64,000 bases of DNA, taken from NCBI GenBank assembly GCA_965262505.1, contig CBDHFM010000030.1, positions 3,286,001-3,350,000 of the forward strand. The letters run 5' to 3'. Positions 1-8,670 of the stretch are shown here, in pieces. Origin of the DNA: JACPPO01 sp965262505 (lineage in GTDB: Bacteria; Acidobacteriota; Vicinamibacteria; Vicinamibacterales; UBA2999). A program made the translations under genes and the position numbers. The notes below the pieces were generated by a model, which did no database searches, had not been told where the DNA came from, and was given only the letters and a program-made list of their open reading frames with translations. Position 1 is the first letter of the stretch. Each line of letters opens with the position of its first letter.

Positions 1-502
1 CAATGGACCAGAAAAAAGCGTTACCGCATCATCCGGCTTGCTCATGCCGAGCCTTGTGGTACCAAAACTCCCGACTCCTGGTTCAATCGAAACGAATTCA
101 ATTTTTGTCTCGTAGTGGAACGCCGCAACAGCGTGAGCAGCCTCGTGCCTCGCTGTTGTCAACCGTTCTCCAGCATCGTCTCTTGCACACATCCCGCCGC
201 GGTGCTGCTGTTCGTCTTTGCTCATCGAACCCAACCGCCTCCGAGACAGCGACGGTCAATGACACCGTGGCGACGCCGCAGTGCAGTCGTTCCTCGGAGC
301 AGCCAACGCTCAGCAGTTGACCGAGAAGTGGGGCGTGCCGCGCTCGACCATGGCGATGGCTTCGCGGATGCTCGCGGTCGTCTCGGTGCGCTGGCGCTAG
401 GTGAGGTCGCGGTACTGGCGATACGGCGCGGAGACAGGAGCGGACCAGAGGTACTGATGATTCGCTGCATTTCACACGTTACCGGGTTTCCGAGAGGGCA
501 AG
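1..502. other. no supportable gene
   Basis: Both strands contain open frames here, but none shows a family motif, a ribosome binding site or sensible amino-acid composition. It is probably decayed accessory DNA upstream of the IS3 remnant. Confidence 0.4.
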
Positions 503-622
503 TTAGTTGAGTACCGGCACGTTGACGTGCTGATCATATGCGGCTTTGTACGCGGTCGGAGGCACGTAGCCGATCAGCTTGAGCAGGCGCCTTGTGTTGA
601 ACCAATCGACCCAGGTGATCCG
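503..622 (-). pseudogene. IS3-family transposase OrfB, C-terminal remnant
   Basis: Reading leftward from about 622 to the TAA at 503-505 gives WVDWFNTRRLLKLIGYVPP followed by a short tail. This is the C-terminal signature of IS3-family integrase-type transposases (W-x-N-x-x-R-x-H/L...LGY-x-P-P). An in-frame stop lies just upstream of the conserved stretch, so only the last ~38 codons survive. No terminal repeat was identified, so this is a dead remnant. Confidence 0.75.
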
Positions 623-628
623 CTTCGT

Positions 629-820
629 CTACTGAATCGTCGAAGGCCCTGGCACTCGCACGGGCGGCGTCCTGGATGGCGTCGTGATACGACCCTTGGC
701 GGCGAGCTTCTTGAGCAGAGCTTTCGCGTCGTCGGGATGGCGTGACCGGCGCAACGCAATACTCGGCGAGACGCCCGCTCGTACGAGGAGCTTCGCGAGC
801 CGAATGTTCACTGGGGGCAT
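629..820 (-). CDS. small hypothetical protein
   Basis: A 63-residue basic protein starting MPPVNIRLAKLL. An AGGAG sequence sits about 10 bases before the ATG, which is the main reason to keep it. I do not recognise a family. It lies between the IS3 remnant and the broken hsdM, so it could itself be a remnant or a chance frame. Confidence 0.3.
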   Translation of the reverse strand: MPPVNIRLAKLLVRAGVSPSIALRRSRHPDDAKALLKKLAAKGRITTPSRTPPVRVPGPSTIQ

Positions 821-1019
821 CGGGGGGCAGTCTCCTCTCTCGATGCGGGGGTGTCAATGTGCGACCCGTGTTCGCACGTTGACGTGCAAGAACACGGAAA
901 CATCCGCCCCCCGAGAACTTGGTGGCCACGCTACACGGACGCCTCGCGAGCAGGGCGGCCACGGGCGTGCGGCTCGCTGCGCTTCGGCAATCTGCCGTCT
1001 TCGACGCCGCGCCAGTTAC

Positions 1020-1675
1020 GCGCGCGGGTATCCCCACATCGGCGAAACCCTGAACTTCTACAGTCTGCCCCCTCGGCGTGTAGAACTCCCCGGCCGGCGT
1101 GCTGGCCTTGTCGTCGGGGACCACTCGAGCAGATCTTCGTAGGCGGCGCTGAGCAGGTCGGGGCCGGCCATACGGTCGTTGCGAAGCGAGACCTCAGAGC
1201 AGCACCTGATCATGTCCGCGAGTACGCTCTCGCGGGCGTAACCCAACTTGGACTCGTCCGTGTAGTCGATGCTGGTCAGGATGCCTTCTAATGCCCTGTT
1301 CTGCTCCTCCAGCGCCGCGGACGCTGCGTTCAGCGCCTCTCCGATGTGGGTAGTCTGTTTCTGAATGGCGCCCCAGCGCGCCTGGTCCGGAACGAACACC
1401 TGATGCTCGTCCGGATTCGGCCACGCCACCTGCTCGGATACGCCCTCGGCCATGAGCGCTTCCGCCTTCTCCTCGAACCGGTCCGACAGCCGCTTGAGGA
1501 AGAGCAGACCGAAGCTGTAGGCCCAGGCCCAGGGAGCGGTGTAGTCAATCCGTGCGCTCCACGGGAGGTTAGCGCCCCCCAATTGGTGCAGCGACTCGTC
1601 CAGGATGGCCGACGCCTGCCAGAGGTAATTGGTGATCGTCCAAGTCGTAGTGTTCGACGCTGGCACGGAGTTCAT
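1020..1675 (-). pseudogene. hsdM: type I restriction methylase HsdM, N-terminal part, frameshifted
   Basis: The frame opening at 1675 reads TITNYLWQASAILDES, then YSFGLLFLKRLSDRFEE, then YARESVLADMIRCCSEV...YEDLLEW. These are the N-terminal helical domain blocks of type I DNA methyltransferase M subunits. At about 1125 the reading switches frame; the other frame continues DDKASTPAGEFYTPR, the conserved GEFYTPR block that leads into the SAM-binding domain. The protein then degenerates, so the SAM motif and the NPPF catalytic motif are missing. Intact HsdM is about 500 residues; roughly 200 remain. No hsdS or hsdR is visible. This is the fossil of an R-M locus. Confidence 0.75.
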
Positions 1676-1922
1676 CCAAGGGCAATGGTACAAGAATGAC
1701 GCGCTTCTTGAGGCATCGACATTGGTCGATCATCCGTCCGCTCGAGGAACTAGTGCGAGGTACAGCATGGGACGGAGCCCGGTCGACTCGACCAATCGGC
1801 AAGGCGAAATCGACGCGCTGAACACAAGGGAATGGAACTTTGCTAACGCGTCTCCGAGATCGTCGTATCCGCAAGATCTCGTTCGAACGGCGTGGCGACG
1901 CACCCGCCCACGTTCCCTCCGG

Positions 1923-2183
1923 TCAGCCCGCGGACGCGTCGCGCCGGGTCTCGTGGCGGCTCGGGTGCCCGCGCTGCCCTGCGTAGTACGTGCTCCCGCG
2001 ACAGGAGAAGTACAGCATCGCCGTCGTGTAGGCCGTGCCGCTCTCGTGCCGTGGCTCGACGGCATGCCAGTCCCGGCAGTGGGGGCAACGGATGTCCACA
2101 CCGGGCTGCAGAAGAACAACCTGGGCCGGTGGCGTCCGACCGAGCGTGCGGCCCGGAGGCACTATCGCGCCAGCGGCCGCCAC
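1923..2183 (-). CDS. small zinc-ribbon-like protein
   Basis: An 86-residue frame. Its middle reads VDIRCPHCRDWHAVEP and TAYTTAMLYFSCRGSTYYAGQRG, giving a CPHC pair followed by a histidine and a further cysteine, with an even, protein-like composition. This resembles small metal-ribbon proteins seen next to phage- and plasmid-type genes, but I cannot name the family. The first ~20 residues are low-complexity and the true start may be internal. Confidence 0.45.
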   Translation of the reverse strand: MAAAGAIVPPGRTLGRTPPAQVVLLQPGVDIRCPHCRDWHAVEPRHESGTAYTTAMLYFSCRGSTYYAGQRGHPSRHETRRDASAG

Positions 2184-2350
2184 GCCATGCGGTCACCGGC
2201 GAAGGCACTCAGCCACAGCTCCCGCGTGGTCGAGCCGATCAGGTCAACGGTTCGCTTGCCGTTCGTGAGCAGCACAGGATGTCTCAAGGCACCTCATTCG
2301 GTTGAAGCAGACATTCACAGCACGCAGAAGAGGCCAGCGGCTCTCGAATC

Positions 2351-3031
2351 TCAGTCGTGCGACACGCCAGCCGCTTCTGCCACGCGGAGGAACGCAGTCT
2401 GTATTGCGTTGGCCACAACATGTTGATCGTTGTCTACTTTCTCGACAAATGCGCGATAGTCGTCGAGGTCCATTTCCAGCCCATGGAAAAGCGCCAGAGC
2501 ACCAAGCGACAGAGTGCTGTCAATGTTTTTTCGGCCCCGACCCTCTGCGAGATCGATTGCCTGGTCCTTAACGAGCTTGTTCAACCCTTTGTCAATGACC
2601 TCCTCGTCAACGTGGAAGGCCGCGACGTCTCGTTTCGTCCTGAAGAACTCGTCGTTCTCCCATCGGTCTTCCAGTTTCCGAAGAGTAGCCCAGTGTTCAC
2701 TCTCGGGCTCAAGCCATCCGCGCTTGGCAAGGGCAGTCCGCGCGGCTCGAATCGCAAGGGCTAACTCACGAAGCGTACCGATTGTGAACCAGACCATCGA
2801 CAGGAGATCGCGTCCGAAGGCCGTGGAGTCACGACCGTGATGCTGCTCACTCGCATCGGTGCAACTGATCGCGCTTGTTAGGCGATCCGAATGAACGAAG
2901 CAGCGACAGAAGGCATTCACAACGTCTCGTCCCAGTGCCTTCTCAAGTTCAGGAAAGTTCCGGAGCTCGATCTTCCACTTGTCGGTATCGTCACCGGTCA
3001 GCTTGATGGTGGGTCTGTTGTCTTCGGCCAT
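2351..3031 (-). CDS. hypothetical protein, 226 aa
   Basis: A well-formed soluble protein rich in charged residues (MAEDNRPTIKL... to ...AEAAGVSHD), with no signal peptide or membrane segment. A helical centre (DLLSMVWFTIGTLRELALAIRAAR) and a long mixed-charge tail are visible. No catalytic motif was recognised. No strong Shine-Dalgarno precedes the ATG. Its neighbours are accessory genes, so it is probably cargo of an integrated element. Amino-acid composition supports real coding, but function is unknown. Confidence 0.65.
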   Translation of the reverse strand: MAEDNRPTIKLTGDDTDKWKIELRNFPELEKALGRDVVNAFCRCFVHSDRLTSAISCTDASEQHHGRDSTAFGRDLLSMVWFTIGTLRELALAIRAARTALAKRGWLEPESEHWATLRKLEDRWENDEFFRTKRDVAAFHVDEEVIDKGLNKLVKDQAIDLAEGRGRKNIDSTLSLGALALFHGLEMDLDDYRAFVEKVDNDQHVVANAIQTAFLRVAEAAGVSHD

Positions 3032-3487
3032 GTGACTTTCGGGAGGCTCAGTCTAAGCCGCCTGTACCTCACAGAGCTAGCAGAGGCACTGCCTCGCCGC
3101 ATTGCAGGGAGTGCGCGCCTGGCACCAAAGCTCGTTAGGCGCTCGCGTGGGCGACGAGATTCCAGGGCTTGGAGCAACAGCCCCTGGTTGTCTTTGACGT
3201 CCTGAACGGCTTTGTGGACAGTACCCTCCACTGCACTACCAGCTGCTTCCCGAATGAGTGTTCCGGTCGTGACATGGAGACTCCCAGTAGTTCAGCTAGT
3301 AGTCGGCCGATGGTGGCGGCCAGCATAGATTCTCGCGCTTCCGCTGTCCCAGCGGGTCTGCCGAACAGCCCTGGATCACCGTCGAGTCGGGCTTACGTTG
3401 CACGTCGACGTGCAACTGCGACAAGTCTCACACGGTCGTCTCGGTGCCCGCTCAAGCTGGCCAGAGGAGATGGTAACCAGGGGCATC

Positions 3488-3817
3488 CTACCAGAGCCCG
3501 AGAGCTTTCCATCGGGCGTCCAGGGCGCGGAGATCCTCCTGAGACCTGCGCACCCGGGCGCGCATCTCACGCATCTCTCGCGAGTACGCCCCGTGCTTCC
3601 AGCGGGCGCGTCGACTTCGGGCTAGGCCGGTGGCGGTGGTCGGGCCCGTGCTCTTCCCCCCGTGCAGCCGACAGCGGCGCCGGCCGCGCATGGCGGGGCA
3701 CTGACACGGAGTCTTCCGGCGGGTCAGTGCGCCACAGCGGGGGGCCGCCATCCAATCGCCCGGAGGATTGCCGTGTTTCAACCAACCGCGTCGCTGTTCA
3801 TGGACTTCATTGGCCAT
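3488..3817 (-). CDS. HGGxSTGP-motif protein
   Basis: 109 residues from the ATG at 3817, preceded by a GGAGGGAG purine tract 7-10 bases upstream, which decides this start over the longer frame. The protein has cysteines at about 28, 38, 40 and 49 and then the block HGGKSTGP (52-59), the hallmark of a short family found on phages and other mobile elements, where it is often annotated only by this motif. The C-terminal half is a basic helix. It overlaps the end of the frameshifted gene upstream by about 11 bases, so the two were probably co-translated with the Rep gene at 4468-5217. Biochemical role unknown. Confidence 0.75.
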   Translation of the reverse strand: MANEVHEQRRGWLKHGNPPGDWMAAPRCGALTRRKTPCQCPAMRGRRRCRLHGGKSTGPTTATGLARSRRARWKHGAYSREMREMRARVRRSQEDLRALDARWKALGLW

Positions 3818-4494
3818 TTTTTGCTCTCCCTCCCCTCCGCGCCCCCCCCTCGATCCGACCCGCCACGACCGCCTGCCCGCCGTCGCCCACATGCACCTGC
3901 TGGTGCTGCACCACAACCCGTTGCATGCCCTTGGTCTTCAGCTTCTGCAGCGTCAGACACCCCGACTGATACGCGTCAATCAAGCGGGCCGCGGCGTTGG
4001 TCAGCCGGGCCACCTCACGGGGCGGGAGCCGCGGGGTCGCGCTCTGCTCCAGGAGGCGCATGGCGGCGAAATGGACCGCCGCCAGTTGGTGACACAGCAT
4101 CTTTTCGAGCGAATTGGCGGCCTGGGCACTGGCTGCGGCGTCGACGGCGGGCTCCAACGCATGTCCGCCGCCAGCGCGGCCGACATGCGTTGCCCGGAAG
4201 CCCCGACACTGATGGAGGTGGGGTGCTCGAGGGTCTCGATGAGCCAGGCGTGATCCCCGGCGTCACGCTCATCCGCCTGGTTCTCCCACGTCACGGCTTC
4301 ACCCGCACGCACCGCAACCGGGTGGGCGGGTTGCAGGCTCTGGCGGGCGTGACCGCGCGCACCCAGGGCATTGGCGGCGTACACCGCGTCGTCGCCCACC
4401 TCGGTGCGCGGCATCGCGTCGGCCACGGCAGCTTCCTGGAAGGCTTGAATGCTGCTCCCCCCGGCGGCTAAACGGCGCTCGCCGAGACCTGCTC
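3807..4494 (-). pseudogene. conserved partner gene of HGGxSTGP cassette, frameshifted
   Basis: Two frames together read as one protein. The upstream frame gives AVADAMPRTEVGDDAVYAAN...DHAWLIETLEHPTS...MSAALAADM. At about 4157 the reading must shift one base to continue LEPAVDAAASAQAANSLEKMLCHQLAAVHFAAMRLLEQ...LTLQKLKT...QRVVVQHQQVHVGDGGQAVVAG. The C-terminal VQHQQVHVGDGGQAVV block is, as I recall, typical of proteins encoded just before HGGxSTGP genes. The shift looks like loss of one T in a TTG/GTTGG context. It overlaps the 3' end of the Rep gene. The break could be a true mutation or an assembly error. No clear ATG start is visible in the upstream frame. Confidence 0.55.
4155..4192. repeat. 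perfect inverted repeat at the frameshift
   Basis: Arms CAACGCATGTC (4155-4165) and GACATGCGTTG (4182-4192) are exact reverse complements around a 16-base GC-rich spacer. It lies inside the frameshifted gene, exactly where the reading frame breaks. Confidence 0.7.
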
Positions 4495-5217
4495 GTCGGC
4501 ATGGCGTGAGACCGCCTCCTCTCTGGATCCCGTCGGCAGGGCCGCACCGGCCGAACCCATCGCCGCTCTCTCTTGTGACTGCTGCCGACTGTCCTCGGCA
4601 TACAGGGCCACGCACAACCTGTCGGACACCCGCGTGCGATAGCGAATCAGCGTGTCCGACAATTCCACGTCGCCCAGACGGGCCGCCTCCTTCGTCGCGT
4701 AAAGCACCGCCCCCCGTGCCGTGTCCACTCGCGTTACGTGGATGAACCCATTGCGCTGTCTCCACATCGCTTCCGCCGCCGGGCCCAGGTGGTCGGGTGC
4801 TCCCACCAGCAGCACATGCGCGTGCCAGAGACCGGCCCGTCCTCGCTCGACGGCTACCAGCCAGGCGACCGGACGGCGCACGACCCAAGCGACGCGGTGG
4901 CACCAGCCCACCGCCTCTCGCATCGCTGTCTGCCGACCCACCGGGAAGATTCGGTGAGGGTCGAACGTCAGCGTCACCATGAACTGCCAGGGGACACGCC
5001 CCAGGAACCGGCCCCATGCGTCAACGAGCCTGTCTCGGCGTAACCGACAGCTACGAGCATCTGGCTGGCCTGGTGTTGCCTCGGAGGCGCCCGTGGGGGC
5101 TCCCTCGCGTGCCGTCTTGCGTACGCCCGGCTGCCGTCTGTCTCTTCTGGGTCCGGCCCCAATACCCGCAGCCGCCAACCCCTGCTCCCTACCCATCACC
5201 GTTGTCTCTGTTCTCAT
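4468..5217 (-). CDS. HUH-type Rep / rolling-circle replication initiator-like protein
   Basis: 249 residues. Three ordered motifs of HUH endonucleases are visible: motif I FMVTLTFD (79-86), motif II WHAHVLLVG with H132 and H134 separated by one residue, and motif III with Y173 and K176 in VLYATKEAA. The histidines would bind the metal, and the tyrosine would attack single-stranded DNA and stay attached to its 5' end. The first ~65 residues are basic and look disordered. The gene overlaps the frameshifted partner downstream, and the HGGxSTGP gene follows, so the three form a compact cassette. Replication or relaxase-like function is inferred from motifs only; no origin was located. Confidence 0.7.
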   Translation of the reverse strand: MRTETTVMGREQGLAAAGIGAGPRRDRRQPGVRKTAREGAPTGASEATPGQPDARSCRLRRDRLVDAWGRFLGRVPWQFMVTLTFDPHRIFPVGRQTAMREAVGWCHRVAWVVRRPVAWLVAVERGRAGLWHAHVLLVGAPDHLGPAAEAMWRQRNGFIHVTRVDTARGAVLYATKEAARLGDVELSDTLIRYRTRVSDRLCVALYAEDSRQQSQERAAMGSAGAALPTGSREEAVSRHADEQVSASAV

Positions 5218-5395
5218 GTGTCACACCTCTCCCCCATCAAGTAAGTGGTCGCCTCACGCCGCGGATCTACCGCTAAGCCCGAGGAGCGAGGATCACTGAG
5301 TCCCCACCGGCTCCTGCGCCACGACCGTGGAGTGGGACTAGCCGGCCGCTACCGCAGCGGCCTCGACGTCCCCCCGTCTTCAGTAGCACTTCGGT

Positions 5396-6244
5396 TTAGA
5401 GTCCGGCGGTGACTGTACTGCGTTCCGCGACCAGCCGCTTGGCGTACTGGGCGGGCGTGAGCCCGCCCAGTCCCTTCTTCGGCCGCTCCTCGTTGTACTC
5501 GCGTCGCCAGGCCTCGACGAGGACCTGGGTATGGACCAGACTCGTGAACCAGTGCTCGTTGAGGCACTCGTCGCGGAACCGGCCGTTGAACGATTCGATA
5601 TAGGCGTTCTGATTCGGCTTGCCCGGCTCGATCAGGCGCAACGTGACGCCGTGCGTATGGGCCCATGTCAGCATGGCGCGCCCGCAGAACTCCTTCCCGT
5701 TGTCGGTGCGCAAGATACGCGGCAGGCCGCGCTTGAGCGCGAGTTGATCGAGCACGCGGGTGACCGGCAGCCCACCGAACGCGCGGGCCGGCACGATGGC
5801 CACCGCTTCGGTGGTCGCGTCATCGACGACGGTCAGGCACTTCACCACCCGTCCCTCGGCCGTGCGGTCGAAGACGAAGTCGGCAGACCAGACCTCGTTC
5901 GGCGCCTGGGGGCGTACCAGGGGCTGGCGGTCCGCCACCGGGATCTTCTTGCGTCGCCGCCGACGTACCTGCAGCCTAGCCTCGGTATACAGGCGCTCCA
6001 CCCGCTTGTGGTTGACCCGTGTTCCCGCCTGCCGCAGCTTGAGGTAGATCATCCCGGCACCGTAGCGACGGTGCCGGTGCGCTAAGGTCACGATGCGGGC
6101 TCGCAACGCCGCGTTAGTATCCGGCGCCGGGGTGTATCGCAGCGACGAGGCACTCATGTGCACCAGCGCGAGCGCGCGCCGCTCGCTCACCCCCTGCGCG
6201 GTCATATCCCGCACCAGCACCCGTCGGGCTGGGGCGGTCACCAC
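5396..6244 (-). CDS. IS3-family transposase OrfB (integrase core), element A copy 1
   Basis: 282 residues with an HTH_21-type N-terminus and an rve integrase core. The acidic triad is readable: the first D in WSADFVFD, the second D in RTDNGKEFC, and the E in NAYIESFNGRFRDEC. The C-terminus has the usual YNEERPKKGLGGLTPAQYA block. It overlaps orfA by a few bases, so OrfAB is probably made by ribosomal frameshifting near AAAAAAGTGG. It looks intact. Confidence 0.9.
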   Translation of the reverse strand: MVTAPARRVLVRDMTAQGVSERRALALVHMSASSLRYTPAPDTNAALRARIVTLAHRHRRYGAGMIYLKLRQAGTRVNHKRVERLYTEARLQVRRRRRKKIPVADRQPLVRPQAPNEVWSADFVFDRTAEGRVVKCLTVVDDATTEAVAIVPARAFGGLPVTRVLDQLALKRGLPRILRTDNGKEFCGRAMLTWAHTHGVTLRLIEPGKPNQNAYIESFNGRFRDECLNEHWFTSLVHTQVLVEAWRREYNEERPKKGLGGLTPAQYAKRLVAERSTVTAGL

Positions 6245-6501
6245 TTTTTTCGCAACGCATCGCGCGTCACCTCGTTGTCCAGCACGGACTCGGCCAGCAG
6301 CTTCTTCAGCCGCGTATTCTCGGCAATCAGCTCCTTCAGGCGTTTCGCGTCCGAGACGGTCATCCCGCCGAACTTATTCCGCCAGAGGTAGTAACTGGCC
6401 TCCGAGAACCCGTGCCGGCGGCACAGGTCCTTCACCGGCAGGCCCGCTTCGGACTCCCGCAGGAACCCGATGATCTGCGCCTCGCTGAATCGTTGCTTCA
6501 C
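6238..6501 (-). CDS. IS3-family transposase OrfA, element A copy 1
   Basis: 87 residues: a helix-turn-helix (QIIGFLRESEAGLPVKDLCR) followed by a leucine-zipper-like helix (LKELIAENTRLKKLLAE). It is preceded by GAAGGGAG. It binds the element ends and multimerises in this family. The 3' end overlaps orfB. Confidence 0.9.
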   Translation of the reverse strand: MKQRFSEAQIIGFLRESEAGLPVKDLCRRHGFSEASYYLWRNKFGGMTVSDAKRLKELIAENTRLKKLLAESVLDNEVTRDALRKKW

Positions 6502-6699
6502 GTCCGATCTCCCTTCTCGTGAGCTCGGACTCTAAACCCGGGTGCTACTCAATTCGGGGGGGACGTCGGCCTAGCTAGCCGTCTCCACTATTTCTCCAAG
6601 ACGGAGGTTGACTCGCGGTGATTCGAGTTGTGTTGAGTAGAACGAATGGGGCAGCGTAAAGGGACTGGAACCAACCACTTAGGACCAGAAGTCGCGTGC

Positions 6700-6755
6700 C
6701 TTCACCGACTTAGAAGAAACCGCTTGATAGGGTTCGACTCCCGACGCCTCCACCA
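6700..6755 (+). ncRNA. ssrA: tmRNA-like (ssrA) 3' end, probable attachment-site remnant
   Basis: The segment GGTTCGACTCCCGACGCCTCCACCA at 6731-6755 has a T-loop, a 7-base acceptor strand CGCCTCC, discriminator A and an encoded CCA. GGTTCGACTCCC plus ...CTCCACCA is the usual 3' end of bacterial tmRNA. The matching 5' acceptor strand (GGAGGCG) is not seen nearby, so this is either a 3' fragment or a gene whose 5' half has been displaced. Genomic islands commonly recombine at this exact segment. A tRNA-Ser-like origin is the alternative. Confidence 0.45.
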
Positions 6756-7113
6756 CTAATCTAAGTGTCTTCAATTACTTAGCTTTCGGTTCCCGCCGCC
6801 GCTGCTGCCGCCAACAGTGCGCACGGGATAACGCGCTTGCCGATCTGGCTACCACCCTGGCCACCGGGGTCGTGGTCCTCGTGCGGGGGCGACGAAGGCC
6901 GACATGCTCCTGCGCTATTTGGTCACATGCGACACCAGTGTTTCGAATCCGCCTCTATAATCAAGCTCGCGGCTGTGGACGACGGGGCGGCCGCGAAGCC
7001 CCAGTACCGTTTCAGCGTGGAGCGCGCTGCCTCGGCCCGCATAACATCGTCGCCGGTACGAGCGAAGGCAAGCGTGGCGTCGTCACCAACAACAGTGAGG
7101 GAGACCTCTGTTC

Positions 7114-8082
7114 ATGCGTAACGCTTTTGTCGCGATTGTCGCCATCTCCGTGATGTGCGCGGGATGTGCCGCGGATCCGCAACCGGCCGCAGCCGACCCT
7201 GAGGCTGATGCGGCAGCCTCGATGGCCGAGTTGCTCCCGGGGATGATCGTCGCTGAACGGGGCGGCTTCATACCGGAAGGCGTGGAATACGACACCGAGA
7301 ACCGGCGTCTCCTGACCGGGTCGCTCTCTGAAGGCTCGATCTTTCAGATTCACGCCGACGGGCAACTGACAACGGTCGTGACCGATGCGGAGTTGGTCTC
7401 GTCCGTCGGCATCGAGGCTGACGAGCCCAGGGGACGATTACTGGTGGCCAATGCGGATGTGTCGGTGTTCCAGGGCGATGGCACCGGTCAAGCGAAATTG
7501 GGCGTGTACGACCTTGCCACCGGCGAACGCATCGCGATGGTGGACCTTGCGGCCGCCGTGACCGACGCGCCTGCTGACGCGGTGTACTTCGCCAATGATG
7601 TCGCCGTCGGGGCTGACGGCACGGCCTATGTCACCGATACCCGTATGAGCGTGATCTATCAGGTCGACATGGACTACAACGCGTCAGTGCTGTATCGATT
7701 CGAGCCCACGGAGGATCTTGGACTCAACGGGATCGTGTACCACCAGTCCGGCTATCTGCTCGTCGCGGGCGGCACCACGTTGTGGAAAGTGCCCGTCGCC
7801 GACGCCAGCGGGGCGACCCAAGTGACGCTTCCGGAAGCGATGGCGGGGCAGGACGGGATGGTCTGGACCGCTGAGGGGCTCCTGGCCATCGTCAGCAACT
7901 CGGAGAGCCGCGTCGTCGCGTTGACCAGCGTCGACGAATGGGCGACGGCGGAACTCGCCGGAGTCGCGACGTATGAGGGGCAGGCGACCACGGCCGCCAC
8001 TGTGGACGGGGACATCTACGTGGTGCATCCACATTTTGCGGACGAAGACCCGCCGAGTGTCGAGCGAGTCACGCTCCAGTAG
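7114..8082 (+). CDS. SMP-30/gluconolactonase-like beta-propeller lipoprotein
   Basis: 322 residues. The N-terminus MRNAFVAIVAISVMCAGC is a lipoprotein-type signal with C18 as the likely lipidated residue, followed by an Ala/Pro/Asp linker. The body has repeating blade motifs: PEGVEYDTENRRLLTGS, NDVAVGADGTAYVTD, LNGIVYH, GQDGMVWTAEG. These are typical of SMP-30/strictosidine-synthase-type six-bladed propellers that often have lactonase or sugar-acid activity. GAGGGAG precedes the ATG. It stands alone between mobile elements. Substrate is unknown. Confidence 0.8.
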   Translation: MRNAFVAIVAISVMCAGCAADPQPAAADPEADAAASMAELLPGMIVAERGGFIPEGVEYDTENRRLLTGSLSEGSIFQIHADGQLTTVVTDAELVSSVGIEADEPRGRLLVANADVSVFQGDGTGQAKLGVYDLATGERIAMVDLAAAVTDAPADAVYFANDVAVGADGTAYVTDTRMSVIYQVDMDYNASVLYRFEPTEDLGLNGIVYHQSGYLLVAGGTTLWKVPVADASGATQVTLPEAMAGQDGMVWTAEGLLAIVSNSESRVVALTSVDEWATAELAGVATYEGQATTAATVDGDIYVVHPHFADEDPPSVERVTLQ

Positions 8083-8424
8083 AGTGAGTACGACGACCAG
8101 GGCCATGCTGCCAGGCAGTGCGAATAGTACATGCGCGTTGCGAAACGGCATATCCACGTGTGGTGAGACGATCCGGGCACCTCGCCTCTGCTGAGGCCGG
8201 GGACGAGTTCGTGGCCGGCAACGTGATCCGGCTCTCGCCAGCGTGCTCGAAGACGGTGGTGAGCGCGGATCCTCTCCATCTCACCACCTCGTGCCGAGGC
8301 CCTGGCGCGACGGTGGACGCGTCGCGACCTTGCGAGCCTGCTGGTCTTCCACCACGACGACATCCCGATCCGACGCGGGCGCACGACGTGGCGGAAGCTT
8401 AGCTCGGCGTCCATTGACGGGCGG
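8083..8424. other. intergenic, nothing recognised
   Basis: No frame in this stretch has a family motif or a plausible ribosome binding site, and no hairpin with a T-tract was found after the lipoprotein gene. Confidence 0.5.
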
Positions 8425-8670
8425 CTATGCCTCGGACTTCGTTTTCAACTCCGCGTCATGTTCCGTTAGAAACGCTCGAATTTCATCGGTCATGGCCAGC
8501 AACGTGATCCACTGCTCCTTATAGAGCGTGACGGGAAAGCGACCGAGGCCATACACCGACACGCCCCCCTTCTCACTAACCTTGAGACTGACGGTGCGAC
8601 CCCGGTCGCGCTTCAGGCGCGCATTTTCTGCTTGGAGTCGCTTGAGTTCTGCTTGCAGATTGTCGTCCAC
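8425..8670 (-). CDS. small conserved hypothetical protein with coiled-coil N-terminus
   Basis: 81 residues: a charged helix (LQAELKRLQAENARLKRD) followed by VSLKVSEKGGVSVYGLGRFPVTLYKEQW and a second helix. The central block is one I associate with short conserved hypotheticals in cyanobacteria and other phyla, with no assigned role. An AGGAG sequence lies upstream of the ATG. It sits just outside the IS630 element, so it is probably host or cargo. Confidence 0.65.
   Translation of the reverse strand: MDDNLQAELKRLQAENARLKRDRGRTVSLKVSEKGGVSVYGLGRFPVTLYKEQWITLLAMTDEIRAFLTEHDAELKTKSEA

Larger units (their letters stand above)
5365..6567 (-). mobile_element. IS3-family element A, copy 1
   Basis: Terminal inverted repeats are visible: GACGTCCCCCCG...AGTAGCAC...GGTTTAGAGTCC on the left and its complement on the right. 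The element carries orfA and orfB in overlapping frames. A second copy of the same length (1203 bases with the GACGTC flanks) lies at 41406-42608 in the opposite orientation, with identical predicted proteins. GACGTC borders all four ends, so it is either part of the repeat or a preferred target. Confidence 0.9.

Noticed and set aside
3135..3326. Possible frameshifted small gene (MLAATIGRLLAELLG... joined to VHKAVQDVKDNQGLLLQAL)
   Set aside because: Two frames look mildly protein-like, but a stop separates them and no family or ribosome site supports a call.
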